DNA of 64,000 nt from CAZQGO01 sp964593065 (lineage in GTDB: Bacteria; Oederibacteriota; JAAXVQ01). Made by a program: the position numbers and the translations under genes. Positions 9,548 to 17,388 of the stretch are shown piece after piece. The stretch is taken from positions 62,001 to 126,000 of the forward strand of contig CAZQGO010000001.1 in NCBI GenBank assembly GCA_964593065.1, written 5' to 3'. Below the pieces are notes generated by a model, which did not search any database, was not told where the DNA came from, and saw only the letters and a program-made list of their open reading frames with translations. Within the stretch, counting starts at the first letter, position 1, and every line of letters begins with the position of its first letter.

Positions 9548-10991
9548 ACCCCGGGAAGCCTGCGGCGTTGCGGGCGTCTGGAATGCCGGCGAGGCGTCGA
9601 AGCTGGTTTACCTGATGCTGTATGCCCTGCAACACCGGGGTCAGGAAGGCGCGGGCATCGTCTCCTTGGAGAATGGTTTATTTCATACCGTGCGCAGCCG
9701 GGGCCAGGTGGCCGATGTTTTTTCCGAAGCCAGCTTGGCGAGCCTGGTCGGGCAGGCGGCCATCGGCCACGTGCGCTATTCCACCACCGGCTCCTCGGTG
9801 CTGAAAAACGCCCAGCCTCTGGCCGTGGAGTATGCCCGCGGCAACCTGGCGGTGGCCCATAACGGCAACCTCGTCAATGCCGAAGAAATCAGGCAGGAAC
9901 TGCAGGAATACGGCAGCATCTTCCAGACTACCGTGGATACCGAGGTGCTGATCCACCTGATCGCCCGCAGCCCCCGCAAGAAATTCGTAGACGCCTTGAG
10001 TTCCAGCCTGGAAAAAGTGAGGGGGGCCTACTCGCTGCTGGTCATGACCAACGACCTCCTGATTGCGGCCCGCGATCCCTACGGCTTCCGCCCCCTGGCC
10101 CTGGGCAAGATCGGCGACGGCTACGCCCTGGCGTCCGAAACCTGCGCCTTCGACCTGATCGGGGCGGAATATCTGCGGGATGTGGAACCCGGGGAGATGG
10201 TCATCCTGAGCAAGTCGGGCTTGAGTTCGCAGCGTTTCCTCCCCCCGGCGGAGAACAGCGCCTTCTGCATCTTCGAGAACATCTATTTTTCGCGCCCGGA
10301 TTCCCATATTTTCGGGACCTCCTGCTGGCAGGCCCGGGAAATGCTGGGGCGGATCCTCGCCCGCGAAAGCCACGTGGACGCGGACCTGGTCGTGCCGGTC
10401 CCGGACTCGGGCGTGTGCGCCGCCGTCGGCTACGCCCATGAAGCCAAGCTGCCGCTGGAGATCGCCCTGATCCGGAATCACTACATCGGCCGCACCTTCA
10501 TCGAGCCGTCGCAGCATATCCGGGATTTCGGCGTGAAGCTCAAGTTCAACGTGGTGCGGGAGAGCGTGGCCGGCAAGCGCGTGATCGTGGTGGATGATTC
10601 GCTGGTGCGGGGCACGACCTCGCGCAAAATCATCAAGATGCTGCGGCAGGCGGGCGCGCGCGAGGTGCATATGCGCCTGAGTTCCCCGCCGGTGACCCAG
10701 CCGTGTTTTTACGGCATGGATTTTCCCACCCGCCAGGAGCTGATCGCGGCCACGCACAGCCTGGAGGAAATCGCCACCTACCTGCGCGTGGACAGCGTGG
10801 CCTACCTTTCGGTCGCCGGCATGCTGCAGGCCATGCCGGACCAGAGCCAAAAATTCTGCCGCGCCTGCTTCACGGGCGATTATCCGGTGGATTTCCAGAA
10901 ACGCTCCCTGCTGGCCGCGATGGACGTGTGCGCCAAGGAGGTCGGGCAGGACGCCGAAACGCCGGATGCGGAAAAAGTATCGGAGAAATAG
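9525..10991 (+). CDS. purF: Amidophosphoribosyltransferase
   Basis: PurF makes phosphoribosylamine from PRPP and glutamine, the committed step of the pathway. Cys13 in EACGVAG becomes the N-terminal nucleophile after removal of a 12-residue propeptide. VIVVDDSLVRGTTS (from about 353) is the PRPP-binding loop. Cys248, Cys394, Cys445 and Cys448 match the four ligands of the oxygen-sensitive [4Fe-4S] cluster in Bacillus-type PurF, so this is the cluster-containing, self-processing form. The 488-residue length is normal. The start lies inside the purL end, which implies coupled translation. Confidence 0.96.
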   Translation: MFTAKNDKPREACGVAGVWNAGEASKLVYLMLYALQHRGQEGAGIVSLENGLFHTVRSRGQVADVFSEASLASLVGQAAIGHVRYSTTGSSVLKNAQPLAVEYARGNLAVAHNGNLVNAEEIRQELQEYGSIFQTTVDTEVLIHLIARSPRKKFVDALSSSLEKVRGAYSLLVMTNDLLIAARDPYGFRPLALGKIGDGYALASETCAFDLIGAEYLRDVEPGEMVILSKSGLSSQRFLPPAENSAFCIFENIYFSRPDSHIFGTSCWQAREMLGRILARESHVDADLVVPVPDSGVCAAVGYAHEAKLPLEIALIRNHYIGRTFIEPSQHIRDFGVKLKFNVVRESVAGKRVIVVDDSLVRGTTSRKIIKMLRQAGAREVHMRLSSPPVTQPCFYGMDFPTRQELIAATHSLEEIATYLRVDSVAYLSVAGMLQAMPDQSQKFCRACFTGDYPVDFQKRSLLAAMDVCAKEVGQDAETPDAEKVSEK

Positions 10992-11012
10992 ACCCGGGCA
11001 AAGGGGTGCGAC

Positions 11013-12053
11013 GTGCCGGTAAGAGGGGGGAAGGACGCATACGCGGCGGCCGGGGTGAACATCTCGGCCGGAAATGAAGCCGTGCGCAGGATCAAACAGC
11101 ATGTGCGCTCCGCGCGCACCGCCGGGGTCTTGGCGGACATCGGGTCGTTCGGGGGGCTCTTCAAAATGCCGCGCGGACTCAGGCAGCCCGTGCTGGTGGC
11201 CTCCACGGACGGGGTCGGGACCAAGCTCATGCTGGCCGCGGCCCTGGGGCGCTACGACACGGTGGGGCAGGACCTGGTCAACCACTGTGTCAACGACATC
11301 CTGGTCCAGGGCGCCCGGCCGCTGTTTTTCCTCGACTACTTCGCCGCCGGCAAGCTCGACCCGGCCGTAGTGGAGGGCGTGGTGCGGGGATTAGCCCGCG
11401 CCTGCCGCGAAAACGGCTGCGCGCTCTTGGGCGGCGAGACCGCCGAAATGCCGGGGCTCTACCACGGGCGCGATTTCGACCTGGCCGGCACCATCGTCGG
11501 CGCGGTCGAGCAGCGCCGGATCATTGACGGCTCCAAGGTTCAACCCGGGGACGTCCTCATCGGCCTGCCCTCCACGGGCCTGCATACCAACGGCTACTCC
11601 CTGGCCCGCAAGTTCTTCTTCGAGGACCTCGGCCTGACTCCCCGGAGCTTCGTCCCCGAGCTGTCGCTGAGCGTGGGCCAGGAACTGCTCAAGGTGCACC
11701 GCTCCTACCTGCCTGCGATTCTCCCGCTCCTGAACAAGGTCAGGGTGAACGCCCTGGCGCACATCACCGGCGGCGGCTTCCTGGAGAACCTCCCGCGCGT
11801 CCTGCCCAGGAACTGCCGGGCCGTGATCCGCAAGGGCTCCTGGCCCGTGCTCCCGGTTTTCCGGTATCTCCAGGAAAAGGGCAACCTCCCCGACGCCACG
11901 GCCTACCGCACCTTCAACATGGGCATCGGCATGGTCGTCATCGTGCCCCGGTCCCAGGCCGTCCTCGCCCTGCGCAGCCTGCGCACGCGTCATGAGCAGG
12001 CGTATGTGATCGGAAAAATAGAGAAGGGCAAGACCGAGGTCAGGCTGAAGTAA
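11013..12053 (+). CDS. purM: Phosphoribosylformylglycinamidine cyclo-ligase (AIR synthase)
   Basis: PurM closes the imidazole ring of AIR using ATP. The 346-residue protein starts with GTG and reads KDAYAAAGVNISAGNEAV; the ATP-binding and dimer motifs STDGVGTKLMLA, LGGETAEMPG and LPSTGLHTNGYSLAR, and GGGFLENLPR, are all present. It lies 21 bases after purF and ends the first purine unit; no clear terminator follows, so the DUF3795 gene 81 bases downstream could be read through. Confidence 0.95.
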   Translation: MPVRGGKDAYAAAGVNISAGNEAVRRIKQHVRSARTAGVLADIGSFGGLFKMPRGLRQPVLVASTDGVGTKLMLAAALGRYDTVGQDLVNHCVNDILVQGARPLFFLDYFAAGKLDPAVVEGVVRGLARACRENGCALLGGETAEMPGLYHGRDFDLAGTIVGAVEQRRIIDGSKVQPGDVLIGLPSTGLHTNGYSLARKFFFEDLGLTPRSFVPELSLSVGQELLKVHRSYLPAILPLLNKVRVNALAHITGGGFLENLPRVLPRNCRAVIRKGSWPVLPVFRYLQEKGNLPDATAYRTFNMGIGMVVIVPRSQAVLALRSLRTRHEQAYVIGKIEKGKTEVRLK

Positions 12054-12134
12054 ACGTCTCTCCCCAGGGCTGCCGGCTGTTGGAGCGGGCGCTCACCCGA
12101 GAATGCTTTCCGGAGCTCCATCACAGGAGATGCT

Positions 12135-12545
12135 ATGAACTACGAACAGATGACGGCGCCCTGCGGATTGCCGTGTTTCGACTGCGCGGTGCATCTGGCC
12201 GGGAAGAATCCGCGCCTGCGGGAGCTGGTGGCCAGACAGTTCGGAATTTCGCCGGAGAAAGTAGGGTGCCCGGGGTGCCGCGAGGTCTTTGGAAAGTGTC
12301 CCGTGGTCCCCGGGATGTGTCCGGTCTATCCGTGCGCCCGGAAGAAGGGCGTGAAGTTCTGCTTCGAGTGCGCTGACTTTCCCTGCGATGCCTTGCACCC
12401 CTATGCGGACCAGGCCGCGAGCGTGCCGCATAACACCAAAATGTTCAATCTAATGCTGATCAAGAAAATAGGCGTGGAAGCCTGGGCGAAGGAGCGGGCC
12501 AAGGGCGTCAAAGAGGTCTATTTCAAGGAAAAGTGGAAGTTGTAG
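12135..12545 (+). CDS. DUF3795 cysteine-rich protein
   Basis: This 136-residue protein has the DUF3795 layout: APCGLPCFDCAVH at the N-terminus, a CPGCREVFGKC segment, then CPVYPCARKKGVKFCFECADFPC spread over about 25 residues (given here in two parts: CPVYPCARKK and FCFECADFPC). The many Cys in C-x(2-4)-C spacing suggest a metal or iron-sulfur site, but no function is established for the family. No signal peptide. ATG at 12135 follows ACAGGAG. It converges with the nitroreductase gene 60 bases downstream, and no strong terminator is visible between them. Confidence 0.8.
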   Translation: MNYEQMTAPCGLPCFDCAVHLAGKNPRLRELVARQFGISPEKVGCPGCREVFGKCPVVPGMCPVYPCARKKGVKFCFECADFPCDALHPYADQAASVPHNTKMFNLMLIKKIGVEAWAKERAKGVKEVYFKEKWKL

Positions 12546-12605
12546 ACCGGTACCGGCCACAAACGCCGTAAAGGCGCGTATTTGCGTCCGGCGCGAAGCG
12601 CTTCT

Positions 12606-13313
12606 CTAACCGCGCTTTCGATATTGGTTGACGTGGACGAAGTCCGTTACGTCCCGACGCACGCGCGGGCCTGCCACGGGGACGTTGGAATAACCCAGGC
12701 GGATGCCGAAGGGGATCTGCAGCCTGGCCGGGATGCCCAGCAGGCGCTTGACGGACCTGGCCACGGACGGAGTGCCCAGCGCGCTCAGCACGTGGAAGGA
12801 CAGGCCCTGGGCCTGGGCCGCCAGCCACATGTTCTGCAGGACGCAGCCGAGACTGATCTTGCCCAGCAGGTCGCCGGGCGAGGCCGGGGCGCGGTCGCTC
12901 GGGTCGTAGAGCACGACGAGCAGGCAGGGGCAGGACGAGACCATCTCGCCCAAAGGGGCGGCTTCACCGGCGACCTTGCCCAGTTTTGCCTGCGGCGTGA
13001 GCCAGGCGGCGGGGAAGCGGCTGGCCAGGATTCCGACCTTTTTCCTGTGTAATTCATCTTCGGAAAAAGCCAAATGCCGGTAGTTCTCCCGGATAAAAAC
13101 CTTCGAGACCGGTCGCTTGATCTTGGCGATGGCTTGCAGCAGCGCTTGGTCGTCCACCACCACGAATTCGAAATTCTGCATGTTGTGCGCGGTCGGGGCC
13201 CAACGGGCGGCCGCAAGCACGAACTGCAAACTCTCCGCGGGCACGGGACGCCGCGAATCGAACAGCCCGCGCGAGGACCTCCGCTCCTCAATTAATTGCA
13301 TGAGTTCCGCCAT
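12606..13313 (-). CDS. Nitroreductase-family flavoprotein
   Basis: The 235-residue protein has nitroreductase-fold features: EERRSSRGLF at the N-terminus for FMN phosphate binding, AARWAPTAHNMQNFEFVVV, and SLGCVLQNMWLAAQAQGL in the second half. Such proteins bind FMN and use NAD(P)H to reduce varied substrates; the substrate cannot be inferred here. The ATG at 13313 follows an AGGAGG seven bases upstream. It faces the purine unit tail to tail and has its own upstream region, so it is probably expressed alone. Confidence 0.85.
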   Translation of the reverse strand: MAELMQLIEERRSSRGLFDSRRPVPAESLQFVLAAARWAPTAHNMQNFEFVVVDDQALLQAIAKIKRPVSKVFIRENYRHLAFSEDELHRKKVGILASRFPAAWLTPQAKLGKVAGEAAPLGEMVSSCPCLLVVLYDPSDRAPASPGDLLGKISLGCVLQNMWLAAQAQGLSFHVLSALGTPSVARSVKRLLGIPARLQIPFGIRLGYSNVPVAGPRVRRDVTDFVHVNQYRKRG

Positions 13314-13660
13314 GACGACCTCCTGGTGAAGATAAAATCTCGTTGCTACCCTGTGGCGGGACCTGGCACGGCCAACCCTGGACCGCTATTTTCCCAGATA
13401 CCGCCTGAGCTGACCAGCGCACACTTCCCGTTAGCGTTCAGCCTGCGGACCGCAAGTCTCGACCCAGGCGCGATGTTCAAGGGATCGAGTAAATCGCGCA
13501 GGCCAGGGAAACCTTCCCCTTGCATGGCTGCTGTCCAAAGAGATCCAAACACGCAAAAATTAGACCCCGGCGGGTGGATCCGCGCCTGGAAAGGTCGAGA
13601 AACGCGCTGATCGGATTTGAGTTGCCTGAACCGGTCTTTTGAGGCTAAGATACGGGGGTT
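13314..13660. other. Divergent intergenic region without a gene
   Basis: This 347-base stretch separates a minus-strand and a plus-strand gene. I see no RNA gene, no repeat and no credible ORF. A weak box pair, TTGCCT at 13622-13627 and TAAGAT at 13646-13651 with an 18-base spacer, could serve the plus-strand gene at 13661 but would leave almost no leader. Confidence 0.4.
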
Positions 13661-14308
13661 ATGGATACAACGCTCCCGGCGCCTGAAGTGAAAACCCCGG
13701 AATTCTGTCCGGTGCATCAACAGCCGGTGAAATGGCATTGCGCCATCTGCGGCCGGCCCCTGTGCAGCGCCTGCAAACCCGTGGCCTTCAATTTCCAAGT
13801 GTATCATCCCGCCTGTCTGAATCCCACCCGCCAGCAAGCCGAGAAGAACAAGGCCGAATCCCCCGGGGAAGCGCCTTCCTGGGGCGTCAAAATCGTGGCC
13901 TGGATTTTCCTGGTCGCGGGGATCGTCCTCTTCGGCCTGGGTCTGCTGTTGCTGGGCATCCGGCTGTACAGCCACCACGACCTGCCCTTGTCCGGCTGGC
14001 TGGGACAGTCCTTCCCGGTACTCGACGACATTCCCGGCGGCCGGACGGCCTTGACCTGGCTCAGCCTTTCCAGCTTCGGGATTTCGGCCGTCCAAATCCT
14101 GCTCGGCTTGGGGATATTGAACTGCGTGCAGACCGCGCGCAGAGTCGTTCTGTTTTTCGCCTGGCTGCAGGTGCTGGTCGCCGGCTTCGCCTGGGCGGTC
14201 ATCGCCTTGGCCGGAACCGGGTTTTGGGATATTCCCGTGTTTGCCCTGTTTCTGATCTACTTTTTCTCGCGCCGGGACGTGAAACAGCAGTTCGCGCGCG
14301 TGTTGTAG
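13661..14308 (+). CDS. Membrane protein with N-terminal B-box-like zinc finger
   Basis: The 215-residue protein starts with a Cys/His cluster (FCPVHQQPVKWHCAICGRPL then CSAC and YHPAC, residues about 14-50), the pattern of a B-box-type zinc finger. About four membrane segments follow (roughly 82-108, 128-152, 160-184 and 190-206), and the tail ends RRDVKQQFARVL. The finger would face the cytoplasm. The function is unknown; bacterial proteins of this layout are common but uncharacterised. It converges with the release-factor-like gene 7 bases downstream. Confidence 0.65.
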   Translation: MDTTLPAPEVKTPEFCPVHQQPVKWHCAICGRPLCSACKPVAFNFQVYHPACLNPTRQQAEKNKAESPGEAPSWGVKIVAWIFLVAGIVLFGLGLLLLGIRLYSHHDLPLSGWLGQSFPVLDDIPGGRTALTWLSLSSFGISAVQILLGLGILNCVQTARRVVLFFAWLQVLVAGFAWAVIALAGTGFWDIPVFALFLIYFFSRRDVKQQFARVL

Positions 14309-14315
14309 GTTCCTT

Positions 14316-14735
14316 TCACTCCCCGGGGTCCGGCCGGAACATGCGCAACCGCTTTTTTTCGGCCTGCCGGTGCTTGGCCTGCAGCATGTGTTCCTTGGCC
14401 CGGCGGGAGCGGCGGCGTTTCTGACGGCGGATCTTTTCCCGAAGACGCTCGCGTTCGCTGGCGAGACCCCGGAGGCGGGCTTCGTATTTGTCGGCCAGGA
14501 GACGCCGGGCCAGGAAGCGGTTCAGGGCCTGCGACCGGGCCTGCTGACAGCGGACCTCCAACCCCGTGGGCCGGTGGCGCAGGACCACGCAGGTGGAGGT
14601 CTTGTTCACGTGCTGGCCGCCCGGGCCGCGGGAGCGGATAAAACGCTCTTCCAGATCCCGCTCCTGCAGTCCCAAGTCCGCGAAACGGGCGGCCAGGGAT
14701 TTTTCTTTTTGCGGACTCACACCGGTGAAAGGCAT
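14316..14735 (-). CDS. GGQ-type peptide-release factor-like protein
   Basis: The 139-residue protein carries the catalytic loop RSRGPGGQHVNKTST (from about residue 34), in which the GGQ triggers peptidyl-tRNA hydrolysis on the ribosome, followed by an Arg/Lys-rich tail (RRQKRRRSRRAKEH). It lacks the codon-recognition domains of RF1/RF2. This matches ArfB/YaeJ or C12orf65-like rescue factors that free stalled ribosomes; which of these it is cannot be decided. ATG at 14735. Confidence 0.85.
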   Translation of the reverse strand: MPFTGVSPQKEKSLAARFADLGLQERDLEERFIRSRGPGGQHVNKTSTCVVLRHRPTGLEVRCQQARSQALNRFLARRLLADKYEARLRGLASERERLREKIRRQKRRRSRRAKEHMLQAKHRQAEKKRLRMFRPDPGE

Positions 14736-14809
14736 GGCTGTATTTTAGCATATTTCATCCCCCGCCGCGCCGGGTTGCTTGTTCCCGGGCGGCCGCACAG
14801 GAGGCCCGG

Positions 14810-15037
14810 ATGACGGACACGACCAATCCCCTGGCTTTGGCCCTGGTCATTATCGGCGCCATTATGGGTTTCGGGCGCGAACCCCTGTCCAAGTTCTATT
14901 TATGGCTGTTCAACCGCGTCCGGAAACAAGAGCCGGATGCGCGCCTGCTGGCCGCCGTGCAATTGTACCTGGTCTTCACCAGCCTGATCTTCAGCGTGGC
15001 CGGCGTTCTGGGACTGTTGAACATCATCCGCTTTTGA
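14810..15037 (+). CDS. Small two-segment membrane protein, unknown
   Basis: The 75-residue protein has two hydrophobic stretches (about 7-22 and 50-72) with a charged linker (NRVRKQEPDAR). The ATG follows CAGGAGG at good distance, which supports it as a real gene. No family recognised. It lies 52 bases ahead of the ABM monooxygenase gene and may share its transcript. Confidence 0.6.
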   Translation: MTDTTNPLALALVIIGAIMGFGREPLSKFYLWLFNRVRKQEPDARLLAAVQLYLVFTSLIFSVAGVLGLLNIIRF

Positions 15038-15089
15038 CCGCCGTCCGGCCTGCGGGCGCTGCCGGGCGCGCGGGGAAGGAGGGTTCGGG

Positions 15090-15398
15090 ATGCAGGTGAC
15101 ATGCGTCGCCGTGTTCGTGAAACCGGAGCATGTGCCGGATTTCATCCGGGCCACCCAGGCCAACCATGACGGATCCGTGCGCGAGCCCGGCAATTTGCGC
15201 TTCGATGTGCTGCAAAGCCGGGAAGACCCCGCCCGCTTCCTGCTGTACGAAGCCTACCGCTCCGAGGAAGCGGCCGCGGCGCACAAGCAGACCGAGCATT
15301 ACCGGCGCTGGAAAGACGCCGTGGAACCCTGGATGGCCCAGCCCCGGTCCGGAACCGTTTACCGGGTGGTGTCTCCCCGGGACCCGGAGCAATGGTAG
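15090..15398 (+). CDS. ABM-family monooxygenase (YgiN/LsrG-like)
   Basis: The 102-residue protein is a small ferredoxin-like ABM domain: MQVTCVAVFVKPEHVPDFI, SVREPGNLRFDVLQS, then FLLYEAYRSEEAAAAHKQTEHY. Relatives are quinol monooxygenases (YgiN) or the LsrG isomerase, which act on small diketones or quinols without a metal. AAGGAGGG precedes the ATG. It overlaps the next gene, an iron-type dehydrogenase, by 7 bases, so the two are probably translated together and act in one pathway. Confidence 0.82.
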   Translation: MQVTCVAVFVKPEHVPDFIRATQANHDGSVREPGNLRFDVLQSREDPARFLLYEAYRSEEAAAAHKQTEHYRRWKDAVEPWMAQPRSGTVYRVVSPRDPEQW

Positions 15399-16594
15399 CA
15401 CCCCCGGCTTTTGTTTTCGCCGGCCCGCCGCGCGTGGTGTTCGGACCCGGAAAAATCCAGGAATTGCCCGAATACCTGCGCCGGTTCGGGCGGAAGGTCC
15501 TGCTGGTGACCGGGGCCCGTTCCCTGGAGGCGTCCACGGCCTGGCGGCGCCTCCGGTCGGGTTTTGAACGGCATGGGTTCCGCCTGTCCATCCTGCGCGT
15601 CGAGCAGGAACCGTCCCCGCTCCTCGTCGACCAGGCGGTGAACCGTTTTCGAGGCCAGGGCCTGGAGGCCGTCGCGGCCATCGGCGGCGGCAGCGTGCTG
15701 GACGCCGGCAAGGCCATTTCCGCCATGCTCCCCGTGGACGGGTCGGTGGCGGAGTATCTGGAAGGCGCGGCGGACGCCCGGCCCCATCCCGGGCTGAAAG
15801 TGCCGTTCCTGGCCGCGCCCACCACAGCCGGCACGGGCACCGAGGCCACTAAAAATGCCTCCCTGCGCATGCTGGGACCGGGCGGATATAAGCGTTCGCT
15901 GCGCCACGACCATTTCATTCCCGATGTCGCTCTCATTGATCCCGAATTGACCCTGACTTGTCCGCGGGAAGTGACGGCGGCCTGCGGCCTCGACGCCCTC
16001 GCCCAGCTGCTGGAGGCCTACGTATCCCCCGCGGCTTCGCCCGTAACGGATGCCCTGGCATGGAGCGGATTGGAACAGATCCGGGACTCCCTGTTGCGGG
16101 TATGCGGAAACGGCGCGAACGATCTGCCGGCCCGGTCTGCGATGGCCTATGCGGCCCTGGCCTCGGGACTGGCCCTGGCGAATGCCGGCTTGGGCGTGGT
16201 TCATTCGCTCTCCTCGGTTTTAGGCGGCCGCCTGGATATCCCGCACGGGGTGATTTGCGGGACGCTGCTGGGGCCCGGTACCCGCATCAACGTGGAGAAA
16301 ATCCTATCCGACCCGGAGACGCATGCCGTGGCCCTCCGCAAGCACGCCCGGCTCGGCGCCCTGTTCGCAGGCCGGGAATCCAAGGATCCGGCCGAGGGCT
16401 GCACCCGGCTGGTGGAGACCCTCGAGCAGTGGACCCGGAGCCTGGGCCTGCCCGGACTGGGGGATTACGGGCTGAGCCCGGCCGAGGCCGACGCCGTCGC
16501 CGCCGCGACGGGCGTGCGCAACAACCCCGTGCAACTTTCCCGCCAGGAAATACGCTCGATTCTGCTGGCCCGCCTGGCGTCCCCGGGCCCGTAG
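15392..16594 (+). CDS. Iron-containing alcohol dehydrogenase family protein
   Basis: The 400-residue protein has the family motifs GGGSVLDAGKAIS for NAD(P), PTTAGTGTEATKNA, and a helical metal-binding half. The metal ligands are altered: the usual Asp-x3-His reads DALAQ (Asp201, Gln205 instead of His), and in the third motif His271 is kept, the adjacent family His is Ser275, and His285 in PHG is kept. It may therefore bind another metal or a different substrate from FucO/AdhB. The overlap with the ABM gene suggests a joint role in handling a small carbonyl compound. A terminator follows directly after the stop. Confidence 0.87.
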   Translation: MVAPPAFVFAGPPRVVFGPGKIQELPEYLRRFGRKVLLVTGARSLEASTAWRRLRSGFERHGFRLSILRVEQEPSPLLVDQAVNRFRGQGLEAVAAIGGGSVLDAGKAISAMLPVDGSVAEYLEGAADARPHPGLKVPFLAAPTTAGTGTEATKNASLRMLGPGGYKRSLRHDHFIPDVALIDPELTLTCPREVTAACGLDALAQLLEAYVSPAASPVTDALAWSGLEQIRDSLLRVCGNGANDLPARSAMAYAALASGLALANAGLGVVHSLSSVLGGRLDIPHGVICGTLLGPGTRINVEKILSDPETHAVALRKHARLGALFAGRESKDPAEGCTRLVETLEQWTRSLGLPGLGDYGLSPAEADAVAAATGVRNNPVQLSRQEIRSILLARLASPGP

Positions 16595-16617
16595 CCCGTC
16601 CGGAGCGGGCGATTTTT
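16594..16617 (+). terminator. Intrinsic terminator after the alcohol dehydrogenase gene
   Basis: GCCCG at 16594-16598 pairs with CGGGC at 16606-16610 around a 7-base loop and is followed by GATTTTT. The stem is short but GC-only and it overlaps the stop codon of the dehydrogenase gene. It separates that gene from the second purine unit. Confidence 0.6.
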
Positions 16618-16621
16618 CAAC

Positions 16622-16650
16622 TTGACAAGGCCTCTGTTTGCGGGGATGAT
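16622..16650 (+). promoter_or_regulatory. Promoter of the second purine unit (purN)
   Basis: A perfect TTGACA at 16622-16627 and GATGAT at 16645-16650 with a 17-base spacer lie just behind the terminator. Transcription would start near 16657, giving a leader of about 60 bases before purN. The -10 box is imperfect (4 of 6). Confidence 0.6.
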
Positions 16651-16717
16651 GAAAAACGCTTTTCCGGCCGGTTGCAGCGCGGCCGCACACGATCCGGGCC
16701 CAGGCAAGGGGTGAGGC

Positions 16718-17350
16718 ATGAATTTAAAAATAGCCGTTTTGGCCTCGGGCGGCGGCACCAACCTGCAAGCCTTGATCGATGCCTGGAAAGCCAATCAGTT
16801 GCACGGCAGCGAGATTGCGCTGGTAATCAGCGACCGCGCTGAGGCCGGGGCGCTGAAACGCGCGGCGGCGGCGGAGATTCAAACGCTGCTTTTGGACCCG
16901 CAAAACGTCCCGGACCGGGAAGCCTACGACCGCGTGTTGCTGCAGGAATTGAACCGTTTCGACATCGGGCTCGTCTGCCTGGCCGGTTACCTGCGCATCC
17001 TCACCCCGGTCGTCATTCAAAGTTACCGTCTTAAAATCATGAACATGCATCCCGCCCTGCTGCCGGCTTTCGGGGGGCAAGGCATGTACGGCCACCGCGT
17101 ACACGAGGCCGTGCTGGCTTCGGGAGCGAAATATTCGGGTTGCACGGTGCATTTCGTCGACGAGGGGACCGACACCGGTCCCATCATCCTGCAGAAAGTG
17201 GTGCCGGTCCTGGACCAGGACACCCCGGAGACACTCGCGGAGCGGGTTCTGATCGAGGAACACCGCCTCTATCCCAGGGCGGTGGAGCTTTTCTGCGAGG
17301 GCCGGCTGCAGGTGAAGGGCAAGAGGGTGCATATCCTGGAGCGAGCCTAA
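16718..17350 (+). CDS. purN: Phosphoribosylglycinamide formyltransferase
   Basis: PurN formylates GAR using 10-formyl-tetrahydrofolate. The 210-residue protein shows AVLASGGGTNLQALIDA for substrate binding, NMHPALLPAF with the catalytic Asn and His, and GCTVHFVDEGTDTGPII containing the conserved Asp. The ATG follows AGGGGTGAGG. It opens the second purine unit and is followed by purH 38 bases downstream. Confidence 0.95.
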   Translation: MNLKIAVLASGGGTNLQALIDAWKANQLHGSEIALVISDRAEAGALKRAAAAEIQTLLLDPQNVPDREAYDRVLLQELNRFDIGLVCLAGYLRILTPVVIQSYRLKIMNMHPALLPAFGGQGMYGHRVHEAVLASGAKYSGCTVHFVDEGTDTGPIILQKVVPVLDQDTPETLAERVLIEEHRLYPRAVELFCEGRLQVKGKRVHILERA

Positions 17351-17388
17351 CGCCCGGGGATGAGACGTGGCGGAGGAGGGGTTCACGG

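Noticed and set aside
11391..11993. Long minus-strand ORFs opposite pur genes
   Set aside because: They are common in GC-rich coding DNA because the opposite strand rarely has stops; none has a start site or a motif.
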